A stretch of DNA of 64,000 nucleotides from Catellatospora sp. KI3 (GTDB taxonomy: Bacteria; Actinomycetota; Actinomycetes; Mycobacteriales; Micromonosporaceae). Positions within the stretch are counted from its first letter, which is position 1; each line of letters starts with the position of its first letter. Location of the stretch: positions 62,001 to 126,000 of the forward strand of contig NZ_JASAMB010000009.1 in assembly GCF_029948125.1 (NCBI RefSeq), in the 5' to 3' direction. Below, piece by piece: positions 24,845 through 33,570 of this stretch. The notes under the pieces were generated by a model. The model saw only the letters and a program-made list of their open reading frames with translations. It did not search any database and had not been told where the DNA came from. The translations under genes and the position numbers were made by a program.

Positions 24845-27645
24845 CCACCTTCGACGCGCTGCGCTCGCAGCTGCTCGACGCCGCCGCGGCGATGTCGGAC
24901 ACCCCGGACGCGCTGTCGGGGATCCTGTCCGGCATCGTCGACGACGTCGGCCGGGCCCTGGCCGAGCCGCTGGAGATCTTCCCCGTCTGCCACCACTCGC
25001 CCGCCTCGGCGGTCGCGATGGCCCGGCGGCTGCGCGAGAAGCAGCCCAAGGTCATCTACCTGGAGCTGTGCGAGGACATGACGCCGCTGCTCACCGAGCT
25101 GCGCAACTGCAAGCTGCCGGTGGCGGTGCAGGCGTTCGCGTCCGAACTGGACGGCTTCCCGCAGGACTGGGCACCGCTGTCGGTGGTCGCGCCGGTCACC
25201 GAGGCGTCGGCCGAATACCAGGCCATCGCGTACGCGCTGGACACGCCCGGGGTCGAGCTGGTGCTCGTCGACCGGTCCACCGACCACGTGTTCCAGTGGC
25301 AGCCGCGCAAGGACAAGGCGGCTGCCGAACCGGCCGCCGCACCTGCGGAAGGCGAGCCGGTCGAGGGTGCCGAGCTGCACGGCGACGCCGTCGGCGTGGA
25401 GATCGGCGACCTGCGGCCGCGCTTCGCCGAGCTGGAGCAGCACCTGCTGCACCACGGCAAGGTGCGGCACTGGTCGGAGTGGTGGGACCAGTACGTCGAG
25501 CAGCCGCTGGGCGACGCCGACTATGACACGTACCGGCAGGTCATGGTCCTGGTCGGCAGCCTGTTCCGGCGGCTGGCGCCCGGCGCGCACGACCGCGTCG
25601 CCTCCGACGAGGAGCGCGAGCGCTACATGTGGACCCGGATGCGGCAGCACCTGGCCGCCTCCGGCGCCGACAGCGGCGACTGCCTGTACGTCTGCGGCGC
25701 CTTCCACGCCGCCAGCCACGTGGCCGAGTTCGGGCTGCACGGCGACGACTCGTACGAGATCAGCCCCCGCACCGCCACCAAGTGGCACCACGGCCTCATC
25801 CCGTCCAGCCACTCGGCGATCGAGGCGCAGTTCGGGCTGGCCTCGGGGTCGGTGTCGATCGCGGCGGCGGTGTTCGCCAAGTCGGTCACCCGCACCGGGG
25901 TGGTGCCGTACCGGCTGGAGGGGCAGCAGGGCGGCAGCGCGGCCGGGAAGAAGAAGGCCAGGGCGTCGGCCGTGGTGTCGGTGGAGTCGCAGCAGGTCGC
26001 CGACCGGCTGTCGGGGTTCCTGGCCCGGCCGCCCGTGCTGGACGCGCTCGACGAGGACGAGCTGCTCGGCTGGTCGGTCGAGATCGTGCGGCTGGCCCGG
26101 CGCAACGGCTACCTGTCCAGCACCGCCGACGCGATCGCCGTGTTCGAGACGTCGATCCTGCTGGCGGGCATGCGCGGGCGGGCCCGGCCAACGCCGTACG
26201 ACTTCCAGGACGCCGCCGTCACCTGCATCGAGAAGGACAGCGTGCCCGGCCGGCGCGACGTCCGGCGGCTGTGCGAGATCATGCTCGGCGGCGACCGGAT
26301 CGGCCAGGTCGGCTACGACTCGCTGCCGCCGCTGGCCCGCGACGTGCACGACCGCCTCGCCCCGCTGAACCTCAAGCTGGAGCAGCGCGGCGTGCAGCGG
26401 GCGCTGCTCGACATCGCCGGTGACCCGGCCCTGGCCCGGTGCTCCGATCTGCTGTGGATCCTGCGCTACCTGCTGCCGCGCAGCGCCGTACGCCCGATCA
26501 TGGGGGAGCGGCGGCTGGGGGAGAAGCCGATCCAGGAGTCGTGGGACCTCGCCCTCGGCACCCACCAGCGCGAACTGATCGAGCTCGGCTACGAGGGCAT
26601 CACCGTCGAGCAGGTGCTGGAGCAGCGGCTGCGGCGCGCCGTGTACGGGCCGCAGGCCACCGCCGCGGTCGCCCTCGGCGCGGTCGAGGACGCCACGCTG
26701 TACCTGCGCAGCCGCCGCTTCGCCGACGAGCTCGGCTCGCGGGCCGTCGACCTGCTCGCCGCCGAGCGCACCGTCGACGACGCACCCGAGGTGCTGCGGC
26801 GGGCCCGGCGGCTGCTGGCCCACTACCGGGCCACCGAGCCGGTGCTGCCCGCCTGGCTGGAGTCGTTCGTCAAGGCCGGGTACGCGCACTACTGCACGCT
26901 GCTGCCCAACGCCTTCGTCGACGCCGAGTCCGGCACCCGGCAGGTCGCGGCGATGCTGGGCTTCCTGTTCAGCATGGAGAGCCTGGCCCTGTCGCTGGGC
27001 TGCGACCGGGCGCAGCTGGAGCTGGCGGTGGCGCAGTCGCACCCGACCACGCCCGCCAAGACCGCGCTGCTGTGGGCGGCCCAGCACCAGCTCGGCGTGC
27101 TCACCCGCGCGGAGCTGCGGGAACGGACCTCGCAGCTGCTCGACAACCCGCTGGTCCTGCCCGCGTACCCGCACTACCTGAGCGGGTTCGTGCAGGCGCT
27201 CGAACCGGTTCCGGCGCTGACCGGGTTCGTGGTCGAGGTGATCTCGCAGGCGTTCGCGCGGCTGCCCGACCCGATCCTGCTGCCGTGGCTGCCCACCCTG
27301 ATCACCACGCTGCGCAAGGAGGGCGGCGACCACGTCGCCCTGCTGGCCCGCGAGGCCGGCCGCATGTTCCCCGGCAACCTCGCCACCCTGGACACCTGGA
27401 CCCCGCCCTGGTCGGCGACGGTCCCGCCCACCGCTGCGGCACCGGCAGGCCCGACGGCCGCAGTCCCGGTCGCCACCCTGCTGACCAGCCGTCCAGACAC
27501 GACAGACGCCCTCGCCGCCCTACTCGGCTGCGACGACCCCTGGACGGTGACCATCCCCACCGCCCCCGACAACTCCCTCCACGCCCTCCTCACCCGCCAC
27601 CCCACCCCCGCCACCGCCCTGGCCCACACCATCGGCGCCCACTGA
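24841..27645 (+). CDS. DUF5682-family protein, effector candidate of MoxR-vWA operon
   Basis: The 934-residue protein starts with a GTG that overlaps the MoxR stop. Residues 40-130 contain the features I associate with DUF5682: a His-His pair (H51-H52 in EIFPVCHHSPASAVAMARRL), acidic VIYLELCEDM (E75, E78) and SAEYQAIAYALDTPGVELVLVDRSTDH. A variable Ala/Glu linker lies near residue 165, followed by HGKVRHWSEWWDQYVEQPLGD, then CGAFHAASHVAEFGLHG and a long helical C-terminal half. The His/Glu pattern suggests a metal-dependent hydrolase, but activity is unproven. It ends in a Pro/Thr-rich tail rich in CCAC codons just before a family-3 repeat. Confidence 0.82.
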   Translation: MTTFDALRSQLLDAAAAMSDTPDALSGILSGIVDDVGRALAEPLEIFPVCHHSPASAVAMARRLREKQPKVIYLELCEDMTPLLTELRNCKLPVAVQAFASELDGFPQDWAPLSVVAPVTEASAEYQAIAYALDTPGVELVLVDRSTDHVFQWQPRKDKAAAEPAAAPAEGEPVEGAELHGDAVGVEIGDLRPRFAELEQHLLHHGKVRHWSEWWDQYVEQPLGDADYDTYRQVMVLVGSLFRRLAPGAHDRVASDEERERYMWTRMRQHLAASGADSGDCLYVCGAFHAASHVAEFGLHGDDSYEISPRTATKWHHGLIPSSHSAIEAQFGLASGSVSIAAAVFAKSVTRTGVVPYRLEGQQGGSAAGKKKARASAVVSVESQQVADRLSGFLARPPVLDALDEDELLGWSVEIVRLARRNGYLSSTADAIAVFETSILLAGMRGRARPTPYDFQDAAVTCIEKDSVPGRRDVRRLCEIMLGGDRIGQVGYDSLPPLARDVHDRLAPLNLKLEQRGVQRALLDIAGDPALARCSDLLWILRYLLPRSAVRPIMGERRLGEKPIQESWDLALGTHQRELIELGYEGITVEQVLEQRLRRAVYGPQATAAVALGAVEDATLYLRSRRFADELGSRAVDLLAAERTVDDAPEVLRRARRLLAHYRATEPVLPAWLESFVKAGYAHYCTLLPNAFVDAESGTRQVAAMLGFLFSMESLALSLGCDRAQLELAVAQSHPTTPAKTALLWAAQHQLGVLTRAELRERTSQLLDNPLVLPAYPHYLSGFVQALEPVPALTGFVVEVISQAFARLPDPILLPWLPTLITTLRKEGGDHVALLAREAGRMFPGNLATLDTWTPPWSATVPPTAAAPAGPTAAVPVATLLTSRPDTTDALAALLGCDDPWTVTIPTAPDNSLHALLTRHPTPATALAHTIGAH

Positions 27646-27681
27646 CCCCACCCCCACCCCACCCCACCCGCCCACCTCTCG

Positions 27682-27741
27682 GTTGATCATGAACTTATGG
27701 CAGGGGTCGACGGTGTGCCGCCACCCTGGCGCCGTGATCAC
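27682..27741 (+). repeat. 60-bp intergenic repeat family 3, copy 1
   Basis: It begins GTTGATCATGAACTTATGG and ends CACCCTGGCGCCGTGATCAC. A second copy of exactly the same length, differing at about nine bases, lies at 39317. Its ends carry related GATCA words in opposite orientation. Both copies follow C-rich tracts at gene 3' ends. Confidence 0.88.
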
Positions 27742-27776
27742 TGTCGGGTGGTGCGGGGTGGCCGACCGGGGAGCGA

Positions 27777-27815
27777 CCGCAGGTGGCGATCTTGACGGAA
27801 GATCGCCGCCTGCGG
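27777..27815. terminator. 17-bp hairpin with GCGATCTT/AAGATCGC core
   Basis: Arms 27777-27793 and 27799-27815 pair with a single G-T wobble around a 5-base loop. It is followed by CCAAAAAGCCC rather than a T tract. It may terminate the long operon, and shares its core with palindromic words at 40304 and 60346. Confidence 0.65.
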
Positions 27816-27942
27816 CCAAAAAGCCCTGTTTAAGTGGGCGTTCTGACCGCAGGCAGTGATCTTCGCGGGGTGCGTCGCGCGACACGTGGTTAGGTGCGGG
27901 GCGGTTTGTCGGATTTGGCGCCATCCCGCCTACGCCAAGTGA

Positions 27943-27972
27943 TTGACAGGTGTCTTTGCGTGGTTCTAGGGT
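27943..27972 (+). promoter_or_regulatory. vegetative-type promoter of the secreted CBM protein
   Basis: TTGACA at 27943-27948 and TAGGGT at 27967-27972 are 18 bases apart. Both match the principal-sigma consensus of actinomycetes well. The start codon is at 28046. Confidence 0.72.
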
Positions 27973-28045
27973 CCGGACGCAGCACGTAATCGGCGACCTT
28001 CCGGGTGGGCGCCCCTCGTTCACCATCCCCCGGAAGGGAACAGCC

Positions 28046-29386
28046 ATGCACCTTCGTCCGTCATGGACGCTGGCCGTCGTCGGCGTCCTCGCCCTGACCA
28101 TCTCATCCGCCGCGGCAGCCGCCCCGCCGACCGGCCCTGCCGCTTCGGCCGGACTGGCCCGGCCCGTGGCGGACTCACCCGCCCTGCGTGGCGCCGTCGC
28201 CCCCATCGGCGGCGTGGTGCCCGGCCTCACCGGCGCCGCCGCGCAGCAGGCCGCCGGTGCGGCCGCCGAGCACTTCCGGTCCACCCGCACCTCGGCACTC
28301 GCCGCCGCTCAGCTGCACACCTCGTGGGGCATCCGCTTCCCGATCAACGCCAGCCAGGGCCTGCGCGCGACGCAGAGCGTCGTGACCGGCGCGGGCACCA
28401 CGACCACCGGCGGCGACTACGTGTACGCGCCGACCGCGATCCCGGTCGGCAGCGCCTGCATCGAGATGACCACCGCGTACACGCCGACGGGGCCGAACCT
28501 GTGGGCCTGGGACTGGTGCGGCGGACGCGACGGCGTCGGCAAGCTCACGCCCATGAACGCGTCGTTCCTGGCCGCGTACACGACGATGGTCAACGGGCGG
28601 CCCGCGTACAGCTTCGACGAGCACAAGACGTCGACCACGGCCAACACCTGGACGGCGTACCTGTACAACTTCACCACCCACGCCTGGGACGTGTACTTCA
28701 CCAGCTCCGGGGTGTACGACCTGCCGCAGTTCCCGTTCGGCTGGGACATGTTCGAGGTTTACACGTCGGTGAACCCGGCCACGGGTGCCGGCTACTACTG
28801 CAAGGACATGGCCGGCAGGGCGTTCGAGAGCAGCAGCATCCAGCTGTCGGTGAACGGGACCTGGACCCCGGCCACCGCCGCGAACGCGCCGACCGACACC
28901 ACCCGGCCGCCGTCGGGCAGCAGCTTCGACTGCCCGGCGCTCACCTTCTCGATGGTGCACGCCAACGACGACTGGCTGGACCAGATCGGCACCGCACCGC
29001 CGGCCACCACCTCGTACGAGGCCGAGGCGAGCGGCAACACCCGGGGCGGTCAGGCGGCCGTTCGGAGTCTGGCGGGCGCGTCGGGAGGTGCGGTCGTCGG
29101 CTACGTCGGCAACGGCACAGCCAACTACCTGCAGGTCAACAACGTCAACGCGGCCACGGCGGGCAGCCGTGCGGTGACGGTCTACTACGCGTCCGGGGAG
29201 AACCGGTCGGTGACTCTCAGCGTCAACGGCGGCACCCCGGTCTCGGTCAGCACACCCGGCACCGGCGGCTGGAACACGATCGGCTCGGTCAGCGTCACGC
29301 TGAACCTGGCGGCCGGAGCCAATACGATCCGCTTCGCCAACGCGACCGGCTGGGCGCCGGACCTGGACCGCATCGTCGTGTCCTGA
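28046..29386 (+). CDS. secreted protein with C-terminal carbohydrate-binding (CBM35/CBM6-like) module
   Basis: The 446-residue protein starts at ATG 28046 after GGAAGGGAAC. It has a signal peptide (SWTLAVVGVLALTISSAAAA). The central domain of about 230 residues, with four Cys and many aromatic residues (NLWAWDWCGGRDGVGKL; WTAYLYNFTTHAWDVYFTSSGVYDLPQFPFGWDMFEVYTS), is not one I can name. The last 125 residues, from YEAEASGNTRGGQAAV to WAPDLDRIVVS, are a typical galactose-binding-fold CBM35/CBM6 module. It probably acts on or binds an extracellular polysaccharide. It converges with the heparinase-like gene, so the two may address related substrates. Confidence 0.85.
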   Translation: MHLRPSWTLAVVGVLALTISSAAAAAPPTGPAASAGLARPVADSPALRGAVAPIGGVVPGLTGAAAQQAAGAAAEHFRSTRTSALAAAQLHTSWGIRFPINASQGLRATQSVVTGAGTTTTGGDYVYAPTAIPVGSACIEMTTAYTPTGPNLWAWDWCGGRDGVGKLTPMNASFLAAYTTMVNGRPAYSFDEHKTSTTANTWTAYLYNFTTHAWDVYFTSSGVYDLPQFPFGWDMFEVYTSVNPATGAGYYCKDMAGRAFESSSIQLSVNGTWTPATAANAPTDTTRPPSGSSFDCPALTFSMVHANDDWLDQIGTAPPATTSYEAEASGNTRGGQAAVRSLAGASGGAVVGYVGNGTANYLQVNNVNAATAGSRAVTVYYASGENRSVTLSVNGGTPVSVSTPGTGGWNTIGSVSVTLNLAAGANTIRFANATGWAPDLDRIVVS

Positions 29387-29399
29387 CGGGGTGGGTACC

Positions 29400-29427
29400 G
29401 GGCGGGAGTCGGCACCGGCTCCCGCCC
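29400..29427. terminator. terminator between CBM-protein and heparinase-like genes
   Basis: GGGCGGGAG at 29400-29408 pairs with CTCCCGCCC at 29419-29427. The hairpin is 13 bp after the stop of the plus-strand gene and 47 bp before the stop of the convergent gene. Confidence 0.7.
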
Positions 29428-29474
29428 TGCCGGTGCCCGCCGCCGCCGGGCCGCCGTGCGCCCGGCGGAACCGC

Positions 29475-31124
29475 TCAGGCCAGGTAGAACCTGAACTCGC
29501 GGGTGGACCGTCCGGCTGGGGCCGTGAACGCGCAGCGCAGCCGGTATACGCGGTCGGGCCGGGCGTGGAGGTCGGGGGCGACCTCCTCGTCCAGCGACAC
29601 GGCCGGGCAGGTGTGGGAGAGGGTGACCAGGCCGCCCCAGTCGGCGGCGCCGCTCGACAGCGCCGGTCGGCGGCGGCTGACGAAGACCTCCTCGATCGGC
29701 AGCGGCCGGTCGGCGACGATCTCGTCGGTCAGTTCCAGCCGCCCCGTCGGCGACCAGCGGAACCGGCGGATCAGCGAGCGCAGCCCGTCCACCTCGTACG
29801 CGGCGGTCAGGTCGAGGTCGAAGTGGGTCGCCTCCGCGTCGGCCGCGTAGCGCAGCACCTTCGCCGCCCTGTCCCGCCCCGGCAGCTGGAGGCGGCCGTC
29901 GACGACCGGGACGGAGTGGCCGCGGGCCGACGGGTGGAGCGAGTCGTAGCGGCGGTCGCCGAAGTAGTCGGCGGTGTACTCGCCCGGGCCGAGGTCGTCG
30001 AGCACGCTCTCGCCGTGCGTGTGCAGGACGAAGTGCCCGAGGTCGTTGTGGTTGTGCGGCTCGCCGTTGTGGCCGCCTCTGGCGGCGAACGTGTGCCTGC
30101 CGCGATGGAGCACCCACCCGAGGTCGGGCAGGAAGGTCGCCGGTTCGGCGGCGGCCTGCCGCGCGCTGGGACGGTACCAGGCCAGCGTGCGGGCGAGGTG
30201 CGCCCAGCGGTAGCAGTGGTCGTCGTGGAAGGACGGCACGACCTGCGGCGGCGGGGTGCCGAAGCGCTCAGCCAGCCGCGTGAGCAAACCGGCGGGCAGC
30301 CAGGGCCGTTCGGTGGCGTCGGAGAACGGCACGTAGGCGCCGTCGCCGAGGGCTACGCGGTGCGGGAACGCGGCGATCTCGCGTACCTTCGGGGCGGCCA
30401 GCAGGTCCTCGCCGGTGTGCTCGCGCAGCCCCTCGGCGAAGTAGACGAAGTAGCCGAAGCCGTAGACCCAGTAGTCCACGCCCTCGACGCAGCCGCCGTC
30501 GTCACCGAACCCGGCCAGGTAGCGGTCCATCGCCCGGCGGCCGCGCGCCAGCATCGCGGCCAGCCGGGGAGCGTCGGCCGCCGAGTCGCCGAGCAGCGCC
30601 AGCGCCGCCATCCCGGTGGCGCCGCCGCACACGGCCTCCCAGTTGTTGCCGAACCCCTCCCAGCTCAGCGCCTGCTCGTCGAGGTACGGCGCGAAGACGC
30701 GGCGGTCGATCTCGGCGCGGACCCGGTCGCGGACCCGGGGGTCGAGGCGGTCGCCGAGCCCGGCGACGGTCTCGGCCAGGGTGTGCGCGGTCTCGGCGGC
30801 GAACAGGTCCAGGCACCGCAGCGGATCTCCGCCGTAGTGGATGTGCGCGGGCAGCGCCCAGGTGTACTCGTCGCAGACCGACCACAGGGTGTCGGCCAGC
30901 GGGCCGAGGTCGGCGGCCGGGTCGAGCAGCGCCTGGGCGGCGCGGGCGGCCAGGCGGGCGCGGCGGCGGAAGTACAGCCGCTCGTACCGCACGCGGTTGC
31001 CGGTGTCGAAGAAGTCGCGGTACGCCGTGAAGCTCAGCTCGGGCACCGGCCCGTCGGCAGCCGCGCGGATGTCGCGCAGCAGCGAGGTCAGCGCCGCGGC
31101 CGGAGGGGCGAATCCACTGGGCAT
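29475..31124 (-). CDS. heparinase II/III-family protein (polysaccharide lyase-like)
   Basis: The 549-residue protein has an alpha-toroid N-terminal half (LSWEGFGNNWEAVCGGATGMAALAL; GCVEGVDYWVYGFGYFVYFAEGL) and a beta-sandwich C-terminal half containing the signature GEPHNHNDLGHFVLHTHGESVLDDLGPGEY near residue 350. This matches heparinase II/III-type lyases and hydrolases, which cleave uronic-acid-containing chains. His and Tyr residues typical of the catalytic site are present. No signal peptide is visible, so it should act on imported oligosaccharides in the cytoplasm. It follows the DeoR/LacI regulator by 43 bp on the same strand. Confidence 0.85.
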   Translation of the reverse strand: MPSGFAPPAAALTSLLRDIRAAADGPVPELSFTAYRDFFDTGNRVRYERLYFRRRARLAARAAQALLDPAADLGPLADTLWSVCDEYTWALPAHIHYGGDPLRCLDLFAAETAHTLAETVAGLGDRLDPRVRDRVRAEIDRRVFAPYLDEQALSWEGFGNNWEAVCGGATGMAALALLGDSAADAPRLAAMLARGRRAMDRYLAGFGDDGGCVEGVDYWVYGFGYFVYFAEGLREHTGEDLLAAPKVREIAAFPHRVALGDGAYVPFSDATERPWLPAGLLTRLAERFGTPPPQVVPSFHDDHCYRWAHLARTLAWYRPSARQAAAEPATFLPDLGWVLHRGRHTFAARGGHNGEPHNHNDLGHFVLHTHGESVLDDLGPGEYTADYFGDRRYDSLHPSARGHSVPVVDGRLQLPGRDRAAKVLRYAADAEATHFDLDLTAAYEVDGLRSLIRRFRWSPTGRLELTDEIVADRPLPIEEVFVSRRRPALSSGAADWGGLVTLSHTCPAVSLDEEVAPDLHARPDRVYRLRCAFTAPAGRSTREFRFYLA

Positions 31125-31167
31125 GGGTGCATCCCGTTCTCTCGTGGCGCGGGCACGCCGTGGCCGG

Positions 31168-32307
31168 TCACGGGCGGGCGCGGACCCGGCTGGAGTCGCG
31201 TACGATCAACTGCGGGCTGATCCGCACCCGGTGCACGGGCCGGTCCGCGCCGCCCTGGATGCGCCTGGCCAGCAGCTGCATCGCGGTCTCGCCGATGGTG
31301 TACTTCGCCGGGCGGACGGCGCTCAGGGCCGGGTTGGTCAGGCCCGCGATCTCGTCGTCGTAGGCGACCACGGCCAGGTCGCGGGGGACCTGGATGCCGC
31401 GGTCCTCGCACCGGGCGACCAGCGAGATCGCCTCCCGGTCGGAGTGGACCAGCAGCGCGGTGGTGCCGGTGGCCAGGCAGGCGTCGATGGTACGGCCGAC
31501 GTCGTCGCTCCAGCTCGGCTCGCGGTGGTCGGCGCAGATCACCTCCGGTGTGCCGTCCAGTTCGAGGCCCAGTTCGACGGCGGTCCGCTGCCAGCCGCGC
31601 CGCACCGCGGCGGTGGTGGGGCTGCTGCCGGAGGCGAGGAACCCGATCCGCCGGTGGCCCTCGGCGACCAGGTGCCGCACGGCCAGGCTCGCGCCGAAGG
31701 CGTGGTCGGTGGAGACGGACTCGACGTACTCGTGGAAGGGGCCGACGGTGGCGGTGCGCTCGACGAACACCACCGGGACGGCGAGTCCGGCGAGCCAGGT
31801 GATCAGCGCGGCGGCCTCGTCGCCGAGGGTGGGCGGCGCGATCAGCAGGCCCTGCGCGCCGACGGTGTCGACCAGCCAGGACGCCTGGCGGTGCACGTCG
31901 GCGACGTCCGCATAGGAGGAGCCGCGCAGCACGACGCGCACGCCCGCGTCGGGTGCCGCGTCGCGGGCGCCGCGGATGATCTCGGGCCAGTAGTAGTCCA
32001 GCGACGGCACGACCATGCCGACCACGGGCAGGGTCGCCTCGTCGCCGCCCGGGGGCCGGGCCGGGTCCTCCACCGCGGCGGTGACCTGGGGCTGCGCCTC
32101 GGTGCCGCGCGGCAGCCGGACCCCGCCGTGGACGCGTTCGATGGCGCCCTCGTCGACGAGCTGGGCGATGTCGCGGCGCACGGTCACGGTGGTGACGCCC
32201 AGCGCGCGGGCGATCTCGCTGACCCGCAGTGAGCCGTGTGCGCGCAGGTCGGCCAGGAGCCGCTCGCGGCGCTGGTCCGCCAGCAGCGGGGGCTCGGGCA
32301 GGGTCAC
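31168..32307 (-). CDS. DeoR-HTH/LacI-sensor hybrid regulator of the sugar locus
   Basis: The 379-residue protein joins a DeoR-type winged helix (LADQRRERLLADLRAHGSLRVSEIARALGVTTVTVRRDIAQLVDEGAIERVHGGVRL) to a periplasmic-binding-like LacI sensor domain (LPVVGMVVPSLDYYWPEIIRGARDAAPDAGV ... GHRRIGFLASGSSPTTAAVRRGW ... DLAVVAYDDEIAGLTNPALSAVRP). GTG 32307, eight bases after GGAGG, is preferred to ATG 32322, which lies before that ribosome site. It is divergent from the transporter operon, and CGAACA arrays lie between them, so it should respond to the imported sugar and control both sides. Confidence 0.87.
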   Translation of the reverse strand: MTLPEPPLLADQRRERLLADLRAHGSLRVSEIARALGVTTVTVRRDIAQLVDEGAIERVHGGVRLPRGTEAQPQVTAAVEDPARPPGGDEATLPVVGMVVPSLDYYWPEIIRGARDAAPDAGVRVVLRGSSYADVADVHRQASWLVDTVGAQGLLIAPPTLGDEAAALITWLAGLAVPVVFVERTATVGPFHEYVESVSTDHAFGASLAVRHLVAEGHRRIGFLASGSSPTTAAVRRGWQRTAVELGLELDGTPEVICADHREPSWSDDVGRTIDACLATGTTALLVHSDREAISLVARCEDRGIQVPRDLAVVAYDDEIAGLTNPALSAVRPAKYTIGETAMQLLARRIQGGADRPVHRVRISPQLIVRDSSRVRARP

Positions 32308-32392
32308 GGACGGGACCTCCATGGTGTACGCGCGTCGGCTCGATTGTGCACGGCTGCCCTGCCGCGACTGCCCCGTGCCCCGCAAGGTCAAA

Positions 32393-32524
32393 CGAACAAA
32401 TTCGAACAGAAGAGAAGACCAGGCACAATGCCTTTCCGTGTTACAGAACGATAACAGCCACTTGTCGGGCCGTTGTGGACGCTGGTCTACTCTCTGCACC
32501 TGTTCGAACGAACAGAAACGAACA
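32393..32524. promoter_or_regulatory. two CGAACA direct-repeat operators between regulator and transporter operon
   Basis: CGAACA occurs at 32393 and 32403, exactly 10 bp apart, and again at 32509 and 32519, also 10 bp apart. The second pair is preceded by an inverted TGTTCG at 32501-32506. The pairs lie about 116 bp from each other, one near each divergent gene. TTGTCG (32462-32467) and TCTACT (32486-32491), 18 apart, may be the promoter of the transporter operon, with the second array at its transcription start. Helical spacing suits a DeoR-type tetramer and looping. Confidence 0.72.
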
Positions 32525-32559
32525 TTCAGGTACCACAAAGGAACGGAGGGGCAGCCCGC

Positions 32560-33570
32560 ATGCATCGGCCGCAGGCACTGCTCGTGATGCAGCCGGAGAC
32601 GTTCCGGATCCAGTTCGGTCCGCAGGAGCTGCGGCGGCTGCGGTCGCTCGCCGACCTCGGCGATCCGATCTGGTCCGACGACCTCGACGCGCCGCACACC
32701 CGGGCCCGCCTGGCCGAGACGGAGGTGCTGCTCACCTCCTGGGGCTGCCCGCGGCTGACCGCGTCCCGGCTGAATGCCGCGCCCCGGCTGCGGGCCGTCC
32801 TGCACTGCGCGGGCAGCGTACGCGGGCTGGTCTCCGACGACGTGTGGCGGCGCGGCATCCTGGTCACCAGCGCGGCCGAGGCCAACGCGACCCCGGTGGC
32901 CGAGTTCACCTTCGCGGCGATCGTCTTCGCGGGCAAGAAGGCCCACCTGCTGGCCGCCGAGTCGCGGCTGCGCCCGGCCGACTGGGCCGCGGTGCACCAC
33001 CGCGAGGACCTGTCCAACTACGGGCGCACCATCGGCATCGTCGGCTTCTCCCGGATCGGCCGCCGCGTCGTCGAGCGGCTGCGCACCCTCGACACGGCCG
33101 AGATCCTGGTCACCGACCCGTACGCCGACCCGGCCGCTGTAGCCGCCGCCGGTGGCCGCCTGGTGAGCCTGGACGTGCTGCTGGCCGCCTCGGAGATCGT
33201 CTCGCTGCACCTGCCGGAACTGCCGCAGACCCGGCACGCCATCGGCGCCCGGGAACTGGCCCTGCTGCCCGACGGCGCGACCGTGGTCAACACGGCCCGG
33301 GGCGCCGTGCTCGACACCGCGGCGCTGGAGCGCGAGTGCGCCACCGGCCGGCTCAACGCCATCCTCGACGTCACGGACCCCGAGCCGCTGCCCGCCGGAT
33401 CACTGCTGGCCCAGCTGCCCAACGTCATGATCACGCCGCACATCGCCGGTTCGCTGGGCGCCGAGACCCGGCGGCTCAGCACCCAGGCCCTGGACGAGCT
33501 GGAACGGTACGTACGCGGCGAGCCCGCGCTGGACGCGGTCACCAGCGAGGCACTGGAGGTCATCGCATGA
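32560..33570 (+). CDS. D-isomer-specific 2-hydroxyacid dehydrogenase family protein
   Basis: The 336-residue NAD-dependent dehydrogenase has its Rossmann motif TIGIVGFSRIGRRVVERL at about 155-172. The catalytic set is Arg in LVLNTARG-like VVNTARGAVLDTAALERE (about 245), an acidic residue in ILDVTDPEPLP and His in PHIAGSLGAE (about 290). It reduces or oxidises a 2-hydroxy or 2-keto acid, possibly derived from a uronic acid. ATG 32560 follows GGAACGGAGGGG. It is first in the transporter operon and overlaps the DUF2264 gene by 4 bp. Such an enzyme at the head of a sugar operon is less usual than an Inositol/GFO-type oxidoreductase. Confidence 0.88.
   Translation: MHRPQALLVMQPETFRIQFGPQELRRLRSLADLGDPIWSDDLDAPHTRARLAETEVLLTSWGCPRLTASRLNAAPRLRAVLHCAGSVRGLVSDDVWRRGILVTSAAEANATPVAEFTFAAIVFAGKKAHLLAAESRLRPADWAAVHHREDLSNYGRTIGIVGFSRIGRRVVERLRTLDTAEILVTDPYADPAAVAAAGGRLVSLDVLLAASEIVSLHLPELPQTRHAIGARELALLPDGATVVNTARGAVLDTAALERECATGRLNAILDVTDPEPLPAGSLLAQLPNVMITPHIAGSLGAETRRLSTQALDELERYVRGEPALDAVTSEALEVIA

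Larger units (their letters stand above)
27646..28045. other. 400-bp spacer with repeats, hairpin and promoter
   Basis: No gene is seen. In order it holds a C-rich tract (27646-27675), a family-3 repeat (27682-27741), a long hairpin (27777-27815), another GATC-containing stretch near 27860, a promoter (27943-27972) and an untranslated leader of about 65 bases for the secreted carbohydrate-binding protein. Confidence 0.6.

Noticed and set aside
23701..27333. Minus-strand open frame of about 1210 codons opposite the MoxR and DUF5682 genes
   Set aside because: It is rich in Gly/Arg/His/Gln with no motif. The opposite strand encodes clear domains, and such long antisense frames are normal in very GC-rich DNA.
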